The notes under the pieces: model-generated | Database searches by the model: none | The model's input: only the letters and a program-made list of their open reading frames with translations | Told to the model about the DNA's origin: nothing | Assembly: GCA_947846985.1 (NCBI GenBank) | Contig: CANTUZ010000011.1 | Coordinates: 29,383,589-29,447,588 of the forward strand | From: Fratercula arctica | Lineage: Eukaryota; Chordata; Aves; Charadriiformes; Alcidae | Reading direction: 5' to 3' | Length of the DNA stretch: 64,000 nt | Program-made: the position numbers and the translations under genes | Shown: positions 62,451 to 64,000 of the stretch, one piece after another | Layout: each line of letters begins with the position of its first letter | Position numbering within the stretch: position 1 is the first letter of the stretch

Positions 62451-64000
62451 AACCACAGCCCTGCAGTAACTTCTTCCGCTACCTTCACTTCTTGGTTTCA
62501 AGTAATACAAAGCACTTGGCTGTCAGAGGGGCTGTAGAGCTGTGAGGGCATATCAGCAATATATGGGAGAGTGAAGTCTAAACTGGTGTCAGCTTTGGTT
62601 GGAAGACCGCAGGTCTAACACAGCAGTAGTTTTCCTGGATTGCAGAAGCACGCAGGGAGGAATTGGTCGATTGCTTGAGTGTGCTGCTACTTAAATGTCA
62701 CTAAACTGCCTATGGATTCAGCTGATGCGCTTCTTCAGTCTAAGTATGACTTAAAGGGTGGATTAGTGTTTTTGGAAGCTTCAGAATGCTCAATTTTGTA
62801 TAAGCTCATTTGGGTAATTGAAAAACAATGTTAAGGCAATGCAGGGCAAAGATTTTCCAAAATAGGATTTAACTTTGGGCTTTGCTATCAAGATTTGCTT
62901 GCTCAACATAATGGCTAGATTTTCAGTAATGTGGACTTCTGAGCAGAAACAGTTGCCTGTTTCAGTCTTTTGAAACTTTTTAAAGTTTACATAAATAAAA
63001 CTTAGCTTTCCAAGCTCTTGGCCATCCTCTCAACTGTTTGTGAACGGTATTTGTGCTGCTTTTATAACCAAGCCCCCAACTTTTCTATTTTTTTGCACAC
63101 ATGAAGAGAATCATGTGGTTATTTTAACATAGATGATTGTTTCAGAGAGTCATATAGCTGTTAGGAATACTAATGATCCACCAGAACAAAATATATAGCT
63201 TTAGTAAACAACGATGTAGTGGCATATTTCATGGTCGGTTTTTATTTTATTTTATTTGAGGTTGAGAGTTACATAAACCTTAACAATTGCAGCGACAGAT
63301 CTCACTCATTCTGAAAAGTGAGTATACGGTTCAGTAGTATAAAACGGTAAATTGGCCCTACAGTTTATTGATCAAAATGTCATAGCCTTTGAAGAACTGG
63401 GTAGTGTGATATTTTATTTTTTTTTCTCTGAGACATACTGCATTTTACTGCTCAAGATATTTTGTGTGGTGTATTCTAAGTAATAAATTTAGAACTAAAA
63501 GGCCTATAACTGTTAACTAGAGCTTGCGTGTTGCCTTTGTTTTAATTCAGTTGAAATGAATTCCCATTGGTGGGAATAAATAATGGAACTTAACTCTTAA
63601 AAGGTCTTCAGCTGTACCTATGGAAGATTTTAAAATCAAATGCTTTAAGGTCAAGATTACTTACAGTGTTTTGATACAAACTATAAGAAATAATCAATTC
63701 CTAACTACTATGGACAAAAGTATGGAAATTTTGATTTTGTCGAGAAAATACTCAAGAATTCTTCCTAAACTAGCTCACAGAAACAGTTTTAATCCTTTAT
63801 AAACATATCACAGAAGACTGGATTGAGAGTTTGATCAAAATGCTCAGTGTTAGATGAAGCTGATGGTCTGTGCTGATACCAAAGGGACCTCACTGCCATA
63901 CTGTGTGCAATCTCAAGTGAGCAATTTGGGATGTTGATGGAAAATGGTTTCCTATGTGGCTTTTAATTAGGATGGTCTGGATGCTAACTCTAGCTTTGGA

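Larger units (their letters stand above)
47421..64000 (+). other. First intron of the unidentified gene (continues beyond window)
   Basis: No convincing conserved coding exon was recognised between the exon 1 donor and the end of the window, so the first intron appears to be at least 16.5 kb. After the GC-rich first 450 bp it becomes AT-rich. It contains simple repeats (48.6, 50.6 and 59.05 kb), an internally deleted CR1 (54.44-55.03 kb), a GC-rich patch (62.15-62.45 kb) and a paired acceptor/donor motif near 61.55 kb. An acceptor-like site near 52,754 opens a 60-codon frame in the wrong phase for exon 1. One near 51,241 is followed by a stop after about 24 codons. Confidence 0.6.

Overview
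The window reads as vertebrate nuclear DNA, most probably from a bird. It is AT-rich, has no prokaryote-like gene packing and no long open frames outside one CpG island. Two CR1 retroposon copies carry the avian/reptilian 3' end and ORF2 signatures. A 526-bp solo LTR matches, from memory, an ERVL-like LTR type widespread in bird genomes. The low repeat density also suits a bird. A neoavian host is my guess; the species cannot be read from the sequence.

Layout. Positions 1 to about 47,000 form a gene-poor, AT-rich stretch in which I recognise no coding exon. It holds degraded amniote SINE/L3-type relics (near 8.1, 13.4, 22.3 and 25.3 kb), the solo LTR (9,345-9,870, flanked by the 5-bp duplication ATGAA), a short reverse-oriented LTR-like end (36,827), a possible minus-strand CR1 tip (34,249), a clear 5'-truncated CR1 (about 44,622-45,099), several simple repeats and tandem duplications, and a perfect 28-bp inverted repeat (25,661-25,688). 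From about 47,030 to 47,860 there is a strong CpG island with a TATA-less promoter. A YY1-type motif overlaps the ATG of a first coding exon (47,337-47,420, 28 codons, phase 0, excellent donor). The encoded peptide is basic and resembles a mitochondrial presequence. I could not identify the gene, so no symbol is given.

From 47,421 to the end of the window lies what I interpret as the first intron of that gene, at least 16.5 kb long. It contains a CR1 copy whose endonuclease part is joined directly to its reverse-transcriptase part, GC-rich patches and simple repeats. Its most interesting feature is a pair of juxtaposed acceptor/donor motifs (AG|GTAAGT at 61,533 and AG|GTAGGT at 61,587). They delimit a 54-nt segment that is open and in phase with exon 1, the arrangement expected of a recursive-splice exon or a small cassette exon.

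Most open frames in the window are short chance frames. The longer ones over 47.0-47.95 kb come from high GC content. No tRNA, rRNA, CRISPR or operon-like structure was seen. I did not find a convincing undescribed system. The splice-motif pair and the unidentified gene start are the strongest leads.
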